Notes: generated by a model not told the origin, from the sequence alone. A stretch of 64,000 bases of DNA from Zasmidium citrigriseum (GCA_002786025.1 NHNW01000042.1:62001-126000), one strand, 5' to 3'. Shown: positions 8,591 through 21,087, counted from the first letter of the stretch. Numbers and translations are program-made.

Positions 8591-11371
8591 ATATCTCGAA
8601 GTCATTGCAGGACTTGCCGCTACATCGCGTTGGAACCCCGTATTGAAAAGTCTGTTCGGACTATCTGCTGCACTCCGGCGCCAGACGGTAGGTTCATTCA
8701 CTTACCTCTACGGCCATAGCCAAATGTAGACGACATCGGAAGAAGCATTGGCAGCGTTCGTGCAAAGAAGCATCCCAGTGACAACTTCTGAGTCTCGTAC
8801 CGTTCGCCGCAGATCTTTCCACGTTGATCGAACCTCCCATGTGCGTGATAGGGATCCAAAGCAATCACATATCCGCAAATAGCTGATACATGCCCCACGG
8901 GAAACTCTCTATCTTCGCACTGAGGCGAGTGGAGAACCAGTGTGATGGTGAATGTAGCTCCTGCCCCTCCACGAGTCAACACTCGTAGTCTCGTACAAGA
9001 CCGAACAAAGTAAGAGAGCCATAAGGGGCAAGAAGAGGACATAAGACAAATGAGGGCTTATGTCTTTTTCTGTCAACAACGAACCACAAGCTCATGGTCA
9101 GGGTAAGCCGGAGAGATTCATGTATGTGATAGGAAAGTGCCATCCCTGTCAAGTCTTAGGGCGAAAGAGAACCTAGAGGAAGCCTATTGACGATTTGAAA
9201 ATTCGCCAACAGAGTCAAAGAAGATAGGAAGCGAAGTAAATGCGAGCGAGGACTCACTATTGATCATACAGCATCTCAAACGATAGGACGCGGTTGCTGC
9301 GGCGGTTATCAGACCACAGATGCTGAACAAGGCGACGTCGTGACACTTGCGAAGGCATCCTGTTGCTGGTGATACGGCGGCCGCCGAACGTGAAAGACAA
9401 TGTTGCTGGTTGGAACCTCAACCGTGATAGGGTCTAATGGCCGAGTTCACTAGGGAGAAGGTTACGTCCGCTTAGGTCCGAAGCGCAGTTGCGAAGGGTG
9501 ACTCTCAGTGTTCTGGCCAGTCTGGACAACTTGCGACTTCTTTGAGGTGAAACCACTCTCAACTTTTGAAGTTCTCTCAAAGGGTCCAAAGCCGTCTAGA
9601 TTCTCGGGAATAGCTTGGAACGGAAGCATCTCAAGCTGGTCCAAAGAGGGCAGATTCACCGATTTCCCAAACGACCAGCTTGGCCGCGGCTGCATAAACA
9701 TGGATGGGTTGATCGGTAGAGCGGTGCGTTGTCAACCTGCAAAGAAGCGAGAGTAGGGCTTTTGCGCCAGTCAGGGTGAGTCCCTCAAGAATGTGGAGCA
9801 AAATCAGGTCCAGGTTGTGGAGTAATCGAAGCTTGGTTGTCGCCACAACCTCGCGGTGACCATGAATCTGATCTCAGCCTACAATCTGTGGGGATGCTTT
9901 GCTAGGGTCAAGCAAAGGCAGATTCGATGAATGTTCGTCTCCAGAAACATCGTCCGAAGATGGGAACGCCGTATCGAACTCGCCAAGAATAGAGCCGTGA
10001 TTGCGCGTGAATGTGATCTTCTTAAACCCGTGTGCTATTCGCGTTCAGGAGGTGTGTTTCCATTGTGTCTGAGAACATCGTGACCGCAAGGATCGATACG
10101 CGCTGAGGTGGTGGAGATGGAGAAGAGGCAGAACTGGGAGAGTCCTTGTTCAAGACTTAGCTGGTGGTATGCAGGTCACTGACTCTCGGTGGCGCTGATC
10201 TTGAACAAGGTGAAGACACTCGGGCCAAGCTCCCCGTGGGATGAGAATGCCGACGGCTAAACCGGCTTCAATCTGCAATACCAGTCATGTCGCCCGAACG
10301 TTGCTCCGGAAATGCGGTCTGTATTCCTGCCTGAGGAGCCTGACACCCTGACGTCCAGATGGCAGATGTCATGGCTCGTGCCGGCATGTCCTTGGTGCGG
10401 CCATGACACGTCCAGACGGAAGGCTAACGCCACAGTGGAGGACGTTTGGTGTAGGCTGGAGGACTTTCCTCGGAGCATTGTTTCGACCACGCGCGGTGAC
10501 GGTTGGCCTTGTTGAGATCCAGATCTGCTCGTTCGCGTGGCGTCTTCATTGTGGTGTCATAGCCTTCCGACGCTCGTAACTCGGCCCTTCGTACAGTCGG
10601 GTGGCGGTCAATCGCGAACGGGATATCGAGCGGTAAATCAGCTGCTAAGGGCATGGAATCTGAATCGTCAACAGCTCAGAACCAAGCGGTAGGAGCACGT
10701 CTGTCAAAGTGGTCAGCCGCCTGCAGCAGACAAACAAAAGAAAGAGACGCACGGCGTGTCAGATAGAAACGCGGTGGGCAGTTCTATTTTCAGGGCTCCC
10801 TTGTCCACGTTTCATCGGCGCCTGGTTGCTGCGGCTGACGGGCAGGGCGGCTGTGGCTGGGGACTCCCAACTCCCGCCCGCACAAAGAGAAACTCTCTTC
10901 GACGACACCTCGTCCGCATCACCACGTCGTCCGGTGACCGCCTCGTTTGTCGCCAACTCTTTGTGCGGACAGCTCACCTCCAATGGAAATACCAAGCACG
11001 ATGATGGAATCGACGGCGGTTTCGCAGAGGCAAAGGAGCCATTGCGCGTCGCCATGGATTATTTTAGCCCATCGGGCGGCTGCTGACGAGTACTGCACAC
11101 ACGAACTGCTCCTTCTTGCACAGCCCGGCGGAGGTAGCAGAGGAAAGACGTCTGGTGTGTGGTCCAAGGCAAGACTGTTTACGACAGTGTCTCTTTCTTT
11201 TCCTTGTCCACTGCTTCTTTCTTCATAACAAACTTCTCGCATCCAGACCCTCTCCTACATCTTTACTGCATTTTTGGCGTTGTTGGTTTGGTCACGCTCG
11301 CTCCACGATATCAGACGACGACTCGAAAACAGTAGACCAACGACAGACTCACCTTTCACCTGGCGTTAGCG
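8591..11371. other. Intergenic region, 2.8 kb, no supported gene
   Basis: Right border of the transferred island and upstream region of the PI-PLC-like gene. Open frames are short and overlapping. The longest, 8698..9042 on the - strand (114 codons), starts with ATG but has no recognisable domain. I see no glycosyltransferase, flippase or transposase remnant, although highly decayed copies could escape reading by eye. Just upstream of 11372 there are pyrimidine-rich tracts typical of fungal promoters. Confidence 0.5.
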
Positions 11372-12451
11372 ATGCTTTTCAAATCTCTCCGAACCCTGGC
11401 ACTCTTCTCCGCCGGTCTGCAGGCAGTCTCGGCACAGAACTCAACGACAGCGTGCAACAACAGCCCGTCCCTTTGCTCGAGACAGTACAACAATGTCACC
11501 TATCTAGGAGCTCACGACCAGCCCTTCCTACGAAATGACGAGACCGACTTCACAACATCTGGCAACCAGTTCTACAACACCACGCAACAGCTTGCATATG
11601 GCGTAAGACTGGTTACCGGCCAAGTCCAAAACCCCAGCAACTCGAGCGAACTCCACATGTGCCATACGAGCTGCGACCTGCTGGACGCTGGTACCCTAGA
11701 GTCGTGGTTGAGCGAGATCAAGACGTGGATGGATGCCAACCCGAACGATGTCGTCACCATTCTGCTCGTCAACGGTGCTGATGCAACAGCTAGCGAATTG
11801 GCCGCTGCATACACGTCGTCTGGCATGTCGCAATACGCGTACACCCCAGCAACGAGCGGCGCGACAAGCACTTGGCCGACTCTGGAGTCTATGATCAGCA
11901 ATGGCACGCGGGCAGTCAACTTTGTCTCGACGTTGAGTGACAACTCGGGGGCTACGTACCTCATGAACGAGTTCGATTACGTCTTTGAGAACAGCTATGA
12001 GAACTACAATGCCAGCGACTTCTCTTGCGAGCCGAATCGGCCTTCGAACTTGGCGAACCAGACATCGACGGCCATCAGCAGCGGTTACTTGAGCCTCATG
12101 AACCACTTCTTGTACCTCCAGCAGGCATTCGGCATCTCTTCACCAAACGAAGACGCAATCCAGACGACTAACGCAGCCAGCGGTGGCGGCTCCGGTAATC
12201 TCGGCGACCATGCCTCGAGATGCGCAGCACAGTATGGCAAAGCGCCGAACTTCCTGCTGGTCGACTTTGCCAACGTCGGTCCCGCCATCGACACCGCCGA
12301 TTCTCTCAACGCAGTCTCCAACCCAACAGGCCGCACCGCCCTGCCATCAGTCCCTCTGACCGAAACTTCTGCTGCCACCATTGCGCTCCCCCAGACGTGG
12401 ACGCTGTGCCTAGGCCTCGGTACGGCCTTGCTTGCGATGGTATTATTGTGA
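11372..12451 (+). CDS. GPI-anchored PI-PLC X-domain-like phosphodiesterase
   Basis: Secreted protein of 359 residues with the TIM-barrel fold of phosphatidylinositol-specific phospholipase C. Residues 1-21 form a signal peptide ending in AVSA. The first catalytic-type histidine is His48 in LGAHDQPF. The second lies in HMCHTSC (His95 or His98), followed by the barrel strand PNDVVTILLVNG (127-138). Many Asn-x-Ser/Thr sites and paired cysteines fit an extracellular location. The C-terminus ends in a hydrophobic stretch (about 340-359) after a Ser/Thr-rich segment, as in GPI-anchored proteins. It is a single exon. In fungi these proteins are common at the cell surface and their substrates are mostly unknown, so the enzymatic role is inferred from the fold. 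Confidence 0.85.
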   Translation: MLFKSLRTLALFSAGLQAVSAQNSTTACNNSPSLCSRQYNNVTYLGAHDQPFLRNDETDFTTSGNQFYNTTQQLAYGVRLVTGQVQNPSNSSELHMCHTSCDLLDAGTLESWLSEIKTWMDANPNDVVTILLVNGADATASELAAAYTSSGMSQYAYTPATSGATSTWPTLESMISNGTRAVNFVSTLSDNSGATYLMNEFDYVFENSYENYNASDFSCEPNRPSNLANQTSTAISSGYLSLMNHFLYLQQAFGISSPNEDAIQTTNAASGGGSGNLGDHASRCAAQYGKAPNFLLVDFANVGPAIDTADSLNAVSNPTGRTALPSVPLTETSAATIALPQTWTLCLGLGTALLAMVLL

Positions 12452-15400
12452 AACGGGCAACCGTTTCGTGTGGCAGGAGACCTGTAGAATGTTACGCTTG
12501 ATGATCACGAAAACAGAATGATTGGGAATTTAGCATAGCGTGGGAGTTTGGGAATGGGAAAGAGTCGGTCAGCAACAGGATACGACCCTGAGTAGACCTG
12601 ATATGTAGTCGTAGGGGCACAAACAGTTGCTCTAATAGTATTCATCCTGGCATTGCCCCGCGCTTGATTGGATCCAGACTCTCGTCCGTCACCAATGCAC
12701 TGGGAGTGATGTCGCCTCGTGAATCCCACGGTTCGCCTTGTCCCACCTTGACGTAACATGGCCTTCATGTCCGTCGACCAAGAGCGACAGAAATGACAAG
12801 GCGCGACGTGTGACGGCGTGTGAAGCGAGTGGGTGCACAAGGAGCTGCAAGGACCGGGAGGGGGCTCCAGTGCCGCGACAATGGTAACCGGTAAACAGGA
12901 CAGGACGGGGCTCGGAAACGACTTACAACCAAAACGCCCCTGGTTCTTGGGTTCAGATGACAGCCTGAAGCAGTTCCTCCGACCCAAGATGTGCGATGCG
13001 AGCACGCAGGATGCATGTCACTCGCCCTGCCGGATAGATTAAACGCAATTATCGTGGTACATATATTGCAACATCGATCTTGCTTCAAAAGGGTATACGC
13101 AGTCGTTTACGAACCCATGCGAGCGCTTGCGGCCAGCCAGACAGACGTCGATGTGTGTCCCTCGGCGCGAATGAGCTCTGCTCCTCGGTCAGTCTAGTGT
13201 ATTGTTGCAGGCGCGCACCGTATTGCATAACACATGACGTTCCCCGTAGATGGGCAGCAGGAATTAATTATCAGGCAGCAAAGCAGAAGGGGTGTTTTCA
13301 GCCACTCTGGCACACAGCATGTGGGAGCGGTGGCATTTTCGTTCCCAACAGCGTGGGAGGGCTAGGGATGCAATTCACGTTCCCGCATCTCGCAGATGCT
13401 CGGTCGAGATCTTGTTGGTCGAACCAGGCTCGGGAATGGACCCGGTCGCTCGTCGTGTTGGATTCCTGTGCTCAGGTTTGGGGAGTGGTATGGCAGAGGG
13501 CCTCGTGACATGCCATGGGTAGACGACAGCAAGCCGCACGCCAGGCACAGCGGGGGACGGGTGCGGGAGCAGAGCCACGTTGGCGCCGGGCCCAAGTGAG
13601 GGAGGGCGCAAGCAGGTGCAGGCACGGCAAGATCGTGATGGAGCCCCATATCTCGTCTCGTCTGGCGAGGTGGACCGTGGAATTGGGAATGCGACGGGCG
13701 CCGCGATCCTTGCGGCCATCAATTGGGGGGTTCTACCGACGACAGGCGGGCGTCGCGCAGCGTAGCACAGAGGCGTCTGCGATCGCCACCGACAGGGCCG
13801 TCCCATGCCGCACGCCCATTGCTCTATAGTGCGTCGACTGCACGCTCGGTGTGCCGGTGACGGGCTGGTCCAATGGCTGCACGGCGCCGCACTCCCTCCT
13901 GGAGATTCCGACCTGACAGGCACGCGTTGTGTCCTGTCAACAGCAGTAGTGCCGGGCGGGAGGTGGTGCGGCGCTGCAGAGGAGGAGTTCAGGTCGCGGT
14001 GGCTGTCTGCGTCCTACGGCGGCAATTTCTCCGAGTCACGCTCTGGAACGGCGCGGCGCGGCGGTGAGCGCGCGGTGGTGCCCGCTGCGAGGGACGACGT
14101 GCAGAAGACGTGAGCGTTTGGGCGGGAGAAATTGGTCGCGTCCGCGGTGGGATGATGGATGTCTGCGGTAGGCGGCGGTGGTGTGCGATGCTGCAACGAG
14201 AGCAGTGAGCCAGGAACCCGGTCTGCGCTCGGCGGCGATCGGGACGACAGGGATTGGCGTGGCGTGGCGACAGCGCCAGCACCTGGAACCGCACCGCACT
14301 CGACCTGGATATTGCAGACTGCAGCGCGCATCCATTCATCGCCGCCCTCACAGCGTCACGAGCGTCAATCTGCAACGCCGCGCCGAAGGGGCAAAAGGGC
14401 CCACCGTCGTCCCAGATTGCGCGCAGACAGGCTGATATTAGGAATTTGCAGCACGTCCGCCTCACCGCCTGCAGCGCGTGCTTGTCGTTCATCGACGAGA
14501 GGAGCCTGGCCGAGTCGTGTCAACGGCTGCAGAGATGCAGAGAGGACGAGGGCGGGCTGCCGATTTGCTGCTGCTGCCGTCGAGTCGCCGAGAGGTGCGA
14601 GTCGCTGCGACAGCCCAAGATAGACGGCGGCTCCTCTAAAGAGCACGCGAGCAAAGCATGTCGCCGCTGATCCAGCCCGCTTGCAGCAGCCGATTACCCA
14701 GCGGAGCCCGGCCGAGCAAGACACACTCGCAGCCGCCGACCTGTCAGCGCATTAAGGTTAGGCTCAGCGATGCTGTCTGCGAGACGGCTGGCATGGGGTC
14801 GTGCAAACCCCCCGCCCGGGCATCGTGGTCTTGTGCGTGGTGGGCGGAGTCGAGCACTGCACGCTTTCATTCACTTACCAGCAGCGCCGTTCCTGCCCCA
14901 TGATGCTGATGCTTCTGCCATGCCGCTGCTGCTACCGCTACAACGTAGATATGCAAGCTTGTCATGCTGGCCGGCTCGCGCTACGCCGAAGAGCACTATT
15001 GCAATACCCCAATCTGGCATCGAGCCGGGCTGGCGGGACCACCACCAGGGAAGCCCGAGCGTGTGTCAAAAGACTCGCTTGACTGGATACGGCAGCAGTG
15101 TATGACGCTGGCCGCTGCATGGTGCATGCGCCATGCGGGCCGTTGGTGCTGGATGCTGGGTCTGTCCGGCATCAGGGCACACACGGGATCGCAGAGGGAG
15201 TCTATCTCAGCATCCTGGCCAGCGCTCCACCCTTGCCGCATTATATTTGCGCAATGTTTCGTTGCCGCATACGTGCAACAAGGAAAATCCGTCAGACGCT
15301 TCCTGATCATCTGCAGGACCCGCCTGTGCAGTCCCTGCACGCCTTGGACGCCAGTATCTCGGGTTTTGGCTCCATCTCAATGGCCTGCACCCTCCCACCC

Positions 15401-15793
15401 GTCTGCCCCATTGTGTGCTCCCAGTCATATCCCAGACGGCCATCAATTAATAGCCCCTCAAACATCGGCCCTGGTTGCTCCTCAACGTCGAGGTATTTCT
15501 GTTCTTAACAACGACTGATGCGCCCCTCCTCCCGGCAACGATCGCAGCAACCTTAAGGCTGGAGGATCCTGAGCTAGCGGCAACGCCTTGGTGTGATTCA
15601 AAAGCTGCTTTTCTCCTTGCATTCTTGGTTTCTGGAATTTGCTACCGTCGGCACACTCCAACACCGATTCTCCCACTGCTTGCCTATTCGATGCTATCGA
15701 CCCACCTGATACACTTCGACATCTCAGACGATTGCAGGCTGGCTTGCCGCTGAGTTGACTGAACACTTGACGTCGAGACTGCGTCGGTCCACC
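12452..15793. other. 3.3-kb non-coding region upstream of the homeodomain gene
   Basis: The part from about 13.3 to 14.8 kb is notably GC-rich. Many open frames occur on all strands, as expected from high GC, but none resembles a protein family and they overlap heavily. I expect this region to hold the 3' end of the PI-PLC-like gene and a long promoter and 5' leader of the transcription factor gene. Confidence 0.5.
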
Positions 15794-17303
15794 ATGGAGA
15801 GCCTTTCATTGAACGAACGACACTCTTATCATCGATATGGCGGCCACTACCACACCAAGGAACGGAGACACCGCTCTCCTCGATTGCCAACGCCAGAGGA
15901 CTCGCGGAGTAGCAATGAGACAATCGATGCTCAGAGCCCTCGTGAGGCTGCGCCGCCTGTTCGCGACCTCTTGCGTTCGGGCGTAGGGGACAGGAACGCC
16001 TCTTTAGGCCTTCCTAGCTCGAATGGTCATTATCGACGCGATAGTGGTAACGCCAACACGCCACATTCTCCTCCCTATCGCCTGGCCGACGAACAAAAGC
16101 CGTCTCTTCCTCCGCTCAAGACTGTTGGTATCCCGCTCCTAGCATGTATTCCGTCTTCTCATTGTTCACAGGTACTTGGCGACAACATCAGCAGTCCACC
16201 CAGGACTCCAAGCCCTCATGAATCTGCACTTCAGCCGTCGCCGCGAGAGCCATCCTACACCGCCTTGACTTATAAGCCTCCAGCATTGTACCCGAACAAG
16301 AAGCAGAGGACAGAACCAGCCCTCAACTCAGCACCAGCGCATCTGGGCCCCAGTGGCCTCAAATCGACATTCCCACCGTCAGCGACTCTCGAACCACGAC
16401 CCTATAGCTCATCTTTACGCCCGCACGTTCAGTTCCCACCTTTGTCTGCTCCAGTCGATCGTTTGAGCTCACGACGACAGTCAAGCGCGGCCACCAGTCC
16501 ACCATGGGGAGCACAGTACCCAACACAGGCACAGCAAGCAAGTTCCAGTATCGATGCGCCAGCAAATCATTATCAGACCCCAGAACAGACACCTACCTCT
16601 TCGATGGCTGAGCCATCATTCCCCAGAATGAACTCGTTCGCCGGACCAGTGCAAGATCCATTCGCAAGAGAAATGCGCGAAAGCTTTGGGCATCCTGGCG
16701 ACCGACCAAATTCACGAAGAGGCTCTTCCAGCAATTATGCCTTGTACGCGTCGCGGCCATATGATCGCGAGCCGCCTCGGGCCATGTCCTATCAGCAAGG
16801 AGCGCGTCACTCGCTTCCTGTCAGAGGCGGCTACCCAGATGCATATGAGAACGCTCGGTATGGCCGGCCAGACGAGCTGACGCGTCCAATGGGTGGCTAT
16901 GGACAACCCCCCTACCAAGGCAATATGCCCGCCTTCTTCATGCCTAGCCATTACGAATATCAGCACGGCAAAGCACGAAAGAGAAGCAATCTGCCAAAGC
17001 AATCGACAGAAATCATGAAGACTTGGTTTGATCAGGTTCGTCGTCCGTTGCCACGCTGACGAGGTCCACAATACTTACTTGCATGCAGAATATCACCAAT
17101 CCATATCCCAGCGAGGAGCAAAAGGCTATCTTCTCTAACGTAAGTTGCCAGTAGCTTATGTATCGACATTAGTGCTGACTTGACTGGAGGCTACCGGAAT
17201 CAGCATGACGCAAGTCAGCAACTGGTTCATCAACCACCGTCGACGCTGTCCGGAACTCCGGGACAAGCGCGATAAGGGACGCATGCGAGATGTTGATGTT
17301 TAA
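15794..17303 (+). CDS. TALE-type homeodomain transcription factor
   Basis: Nuclear DNA-binding protein. A long Ser/Pro/Tyr-rich disordered N-terminal part is followed by a C-terminal homeodomain of the atypical TALE class. Exons 15794..17035, 17089..17139 and 17190..17303 join to ARKRSNLPKQST, IMKTWFDQ-NITNPYP-SEEQK and the recognition helix SNWFINHRRR, ending RDVDV. Introns are 17036..17088 and 17140..17189; both interrupt the homeodomain, so no single open frame shows it. The ATG at 15794 has a strong Kozak context (CCACCATGG); an in-frame ATG at 15755 is less likely. An in-frame 48-nt stretch, 16124..16171, bounded by GT and AG, is probably a further intron: removing it yields LPPLKTVLGD, a phrase seen in related fungal regulators. 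Length is 468 residues with that stretch or 452 without. Targets are unknown. Confidence 0.88.
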
Positions 17304-19286
17304 CGACGATGATGATGATTTAATCTTCCTTCCATGTATGACTACTACTTAAAAAGAAAAGGCTGAAGATGGATAGATCAGCTGCAAAACTATGCGTTGG
17401 TGATGGATAGACATGAGATCTGAGTACGGCAGGGAAACCAAAACCCAGGGGCAAAACATCTGGAGCAGGCTGGGAGAGGCAAAACAATGATTGACCCCAA
17501 GAGGGAGTAATTCTGCTACGACGAACAAGATATCAAGTCTCAAAGCATGTTCTAGACGAGAACCGGCATGTGGGCTTGAAGGAAAAGCCAGCATCAACCT
17601 TCACGAAGGAATTTCACCGAACAAGGCAATTGCGCCGACGTGTTCGTGTTCTGATCACGCTGTGAAGTTTCATCACACGGTTTGAGAGCGCCCAAAACGA
17701 ACATGTTCTACATGTTGCAGCCATCGAATGGAGTCGAGGATTCGAGGCTGATTCAAACGACGATGTTAGAGGGTTATTTTCGGCGAGAGAGCAAGAGCAC
17801 CTTCGACACTGTTCTTCCGGTCTCAGGAGGAAACATCGAGACTCCACAACAAGTGTGGAGATGATGTGCCGTCGTACGACGTTCCATCCAGCAAAACCTG
17901 GCCTTCAGCACAACAGCCTGAGCCTGAGGGCCTTGGGCGAGTCGAGAACAACGGGAGAGCAAGGTTTCCACAACGCGCTAATCGCAAGCCACTTCCAGAG
18001 TACTTTTCTGTCAAATGCATGTGTCGGCGGCAACATGCCGATCCGTCTGCCTTACGATGCACCTAGCCAACCTTGAAAACATCTCGCTATTCCAAACACA
18101 GGCCCTGTAGAGAGAACACGGTTGGCACGGCGTTCACAATTGATCGTCACGGCTGTCAACAAGTCTACCTTGAGGTCGAATTAAAGACCCTCGGGGGCTC
18201 GAGCGGGCGGTGTCCCATCGACCAGGTTTGCCACCAATCCACCCCCTCTTCCGACCTGGTCAGCGATTGTGCTGCCCCAAGACAGGGAATGCCAGCACTA
18301 ACAAGGCGTGCCAAAGCAGGGTAATTGCCATGCACACACAGCTCGGCCCGACGTTCAGATGCCTGCAAACTTTCGAATCTGTGTCAGACTTCAGCGCAGC
18401 GCAACGGCCGCTTGCGGTGCCTTTTCTCCCGGCTGCAAGTCATCAACCCAGTCAGATTGCTTGTGCACACACAGAACGTCATGTGACTGTCTGAGCCGAC
18501 TACAGCCTCCTTCTTTCAAGACCTTGATGGTGTCGAATTTGGACTTCACATAACATTCAAGTCGGGACAAATCTCCCTCCAGGAGTCCTTCGTCACACAC
18601 ATCTCGCGTGCACACGGCACGGGTCGCCGGAAGTCTCCAAGATCTTGGAAGGAGAATCTTGGAAGCGGAAAACGCAGAGTCCTGTGGGCACCCGTTCTCG
18701 GCAACGCTCTTCGATTTGAATGATCGAATGAAAGCGCTGGATTTGCCTTCCACGGCGAATACAAGGTCAACGGCCAACGTGATGAGCACGTTGGAGTCGG
18801 CGCGAGCCTATTCCTCCTGATGACCTCCTTGATGATGAATCTGAGATTTCGACGTTGTCAAATTCCACGAAGATCGGCTGATACATGACCGACACGTTGC
18901 ACAAGAAATGAGGGCTGATCTTCGAGAAGACTTTCCCGAGAGGACCTCAACTGCCGAAAGACTTCACCACGACTCCTCTTGCTCCTGCCATGGCGGGGTC
19001 ATCAGCTACATGCCGATGGCGAGCTCAATGGCAGAGCTGACCGCGAGACACGCCGAAAAGCAAAGAAAACCTCGGACACCAGGAACCATCTAATGCACCT
19101 CTCCTCTCTCGTGAGCCCTACATACGGCAACGATGGATCTTCGTACTCTCATAATCCTCCGCTACTTCGATGACATCTGTCAAATCCGCACTTGCGCACA
19201 CCACCAACGGTCAATCACATTGACAAACACCTGAAACATACCGTCCGCCATCGAATCAACGCCCTCTGCCTCGGAACACCACTGCC
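17304..19286. other. Intergenic region, 2 kb, no supported gene
   Basis: 3' flank of the homeodomain gene, opening with a GAT/GAC-rich low-complexity stretch near 17304, and the promoter side of the metallo-beta-lactamase gene. Only short overlapping open frames with no family resemblance. Confidence 0.5.
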
Positions 19287-20472
19287 ATGCCTCTCCAAAC
19301 ACACACCCTCAGCTCGAGCGAGAAGGGGTTGTCAAGTGTCACAACGCTGATCGTGGGCTCAAAAGCTGCCGCCATCATCGACCCACCGTTTCTCATCCCG
19401 GATGCGAACGCCGTAGTCTCATGGGCGAAAGAGAAGCTCAGCGTGCCCGTCAAGGCCGTCTTCGTCACGCACCACCATCCCGATCACTACTTCTCCGCGA
19501 ATCCGATTCTGGATGCGTTTCCTGAGTCGAGGTTGTATGCGGCACCGTATGGTGGGTTTTGGCCTTTGCGTATGCCGAATAGGGGACTCTGTTTGCTTAT
19601 TGGGTGTTAGTCTGCGCCGGGATCGATCGGGAATATGATGAAAAAGTGAAGGTGAGCTGCTTTAACGACATGTCTTCGATGTGCTCCCGATGAGAACGAC
19701 AATCTGTAGTACTGGCCTTCGGTCTTCGGCGAGGAGAATGTGCCCACCAAGCCAACGAAGCCGACGCCTTTCCATCATAGCTTGTTCGTGCTTGATGGGA
19801 ATGTGGATTCACCTGTCTTGCTGCTGGGACCGCTGCAGGGAGATTCAGTAGACCATACGCTGTTCTGGCTCCCAACCGAGCGAACGATCATCTGTGGAGA
19901 TGCCGTGTACGCTCGGAGTACCCATGTCTGGTGAGTACTACAGCCGACATCCAAGATCTGATATTGAATTCGAATCTCCAGGGTCGAAGAAGTAGAAACG
20001 CCACAGCTACTCAGCGCTTGGTACAAGGTAAAGACCCCAGCAACTGAGGGCCTCGATCATAAGCTGACAATATCAGACCTTAGACCTCATCGAAGCCTTT
20101 CAACCGCAAAAGGTCATCCCCGGCCATATCGAACAAGGCTGGGATATGGACGCCAAAGCTGACCTAGAACACTGCCGCAAATATCTCGATCTGTTCAACG
20201 ATAAGATTGCAAAAGCGTCGAAGAAGCCTACTGTCGATGAGATCTTTCAGACGTTCAAGGAGGCTTTTCCTCAGGTATGTTCTACTTCGGTTGAATTTGG
20301 CGAAGGTCATGTTCGTTGACGGTCGATGTAGGCTTCCAAGAACCTGGACTTCTTCCTCGGCCATCTGAGCAATCATTACGGGAAGGGAGGTCAGGTCTGG
20401 GAGGAGAATCGACATCACAACGTCGGCGCGAGGACGAAGGAGGAGTTGGAGGCTTTCTACTTCACAGCTTAA
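19287..20472 (+). CDS. Metallo-beta-lactamase-fold hydrolase
   Basis: Soluble enzyme of 303 residues with the zinc-binding MBL fold. Six exons are needed: 19287..19551, 19611..19651, 19710..19930, 19982..20027, 20077..20274 and 20332..20472. All five introns are GT-AG and 50-59 nt long, and every junction keeps phase. The zinc-ligand motif THHHPDH is at residues 61-67. Later ligand positions are DHTLFWLP, TIICGDAVY and VIPGHIEQGWD, in the order expected for the fold. The second exon codes for only about 14 residues, so a gene predictor could easily skip it. There is no signal peptide. The substrate cannot be read from the sequence; fungal members of this group include detoxifying hydrolases and enzymes in secondary metabolism, but no biosynthetic cluster surrounds this gene. 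Confidence 0.85.
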
Positions 20473-21087
20473 GGGACGGATGATACGAACTTCGAGCACG
20501 ACACTGGTATCTGCAGCTGTCCAAACATGAACATCTCAAGCGCAGTGGAGGTGTTGACTTGACCAACTGGATCTGTGACATGCCTTTTGGGCCCAGATCC
20601 CAGAATCGAATATCAAGGCTATGAACCTACCTATCGGGAGATAAAAAGGGCAATGCCTGCACCCAGTTGGTAGTCCAAGAAACCCTCATTGGAAGTAGGC
20701 TCAATGTAAACATTTGCCTTTCAACAGACTTCCAGAAGGATCACGTTTACACTTCGTTGTCTTTCTAACAAGCACGCTCGAAGTAGGCATCGGTCTCCAA
20801 CTTGTTTCAAAGTTGACTTTCGCATCTTGCTTTGCGTCAATTGAGTCAAGATTTCGTCTCTCTTGACTTCACTCCCGACTTTATTCAGAATCCACCGAAG
20901 CGTGCATCTCGCAATTCGTTCAGGCTTCCTACAATCATGGAGTGGCCTACGACTTACGAAAGCTTCCAAATATTACAACCCAAGTTCAATGTTCAGGATC
21001 CTGACTTGTACTCATTGCTTTTAGTGACATGCAAGCATTTACATCGTTGTTCTACAGCATTTCGTCTCTCATAGCCTAATCCATCAT
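20473..21087. other. Convergent 3' intergenic region
   Basis: Spacer between the stops of the metallo-beta-lactamase gene and the purple acid phosphatase gene. Moderately AT-rich, with short open frames only; nothing recognisable. Confidence 0.5.

Noticed and set aside
8698..9042. 114-codon frame (-) next to rmlB
   Set aside because: ATG start but no domain, no signal peptide of convincing shape, and no family I recognise; left as non-coding.
13375..15108. Many frames of 80-180 codons in the GC-rich region
   Set aside because: High GC lowers stop-codon frequency; frames overlap on all strands and show no domain.
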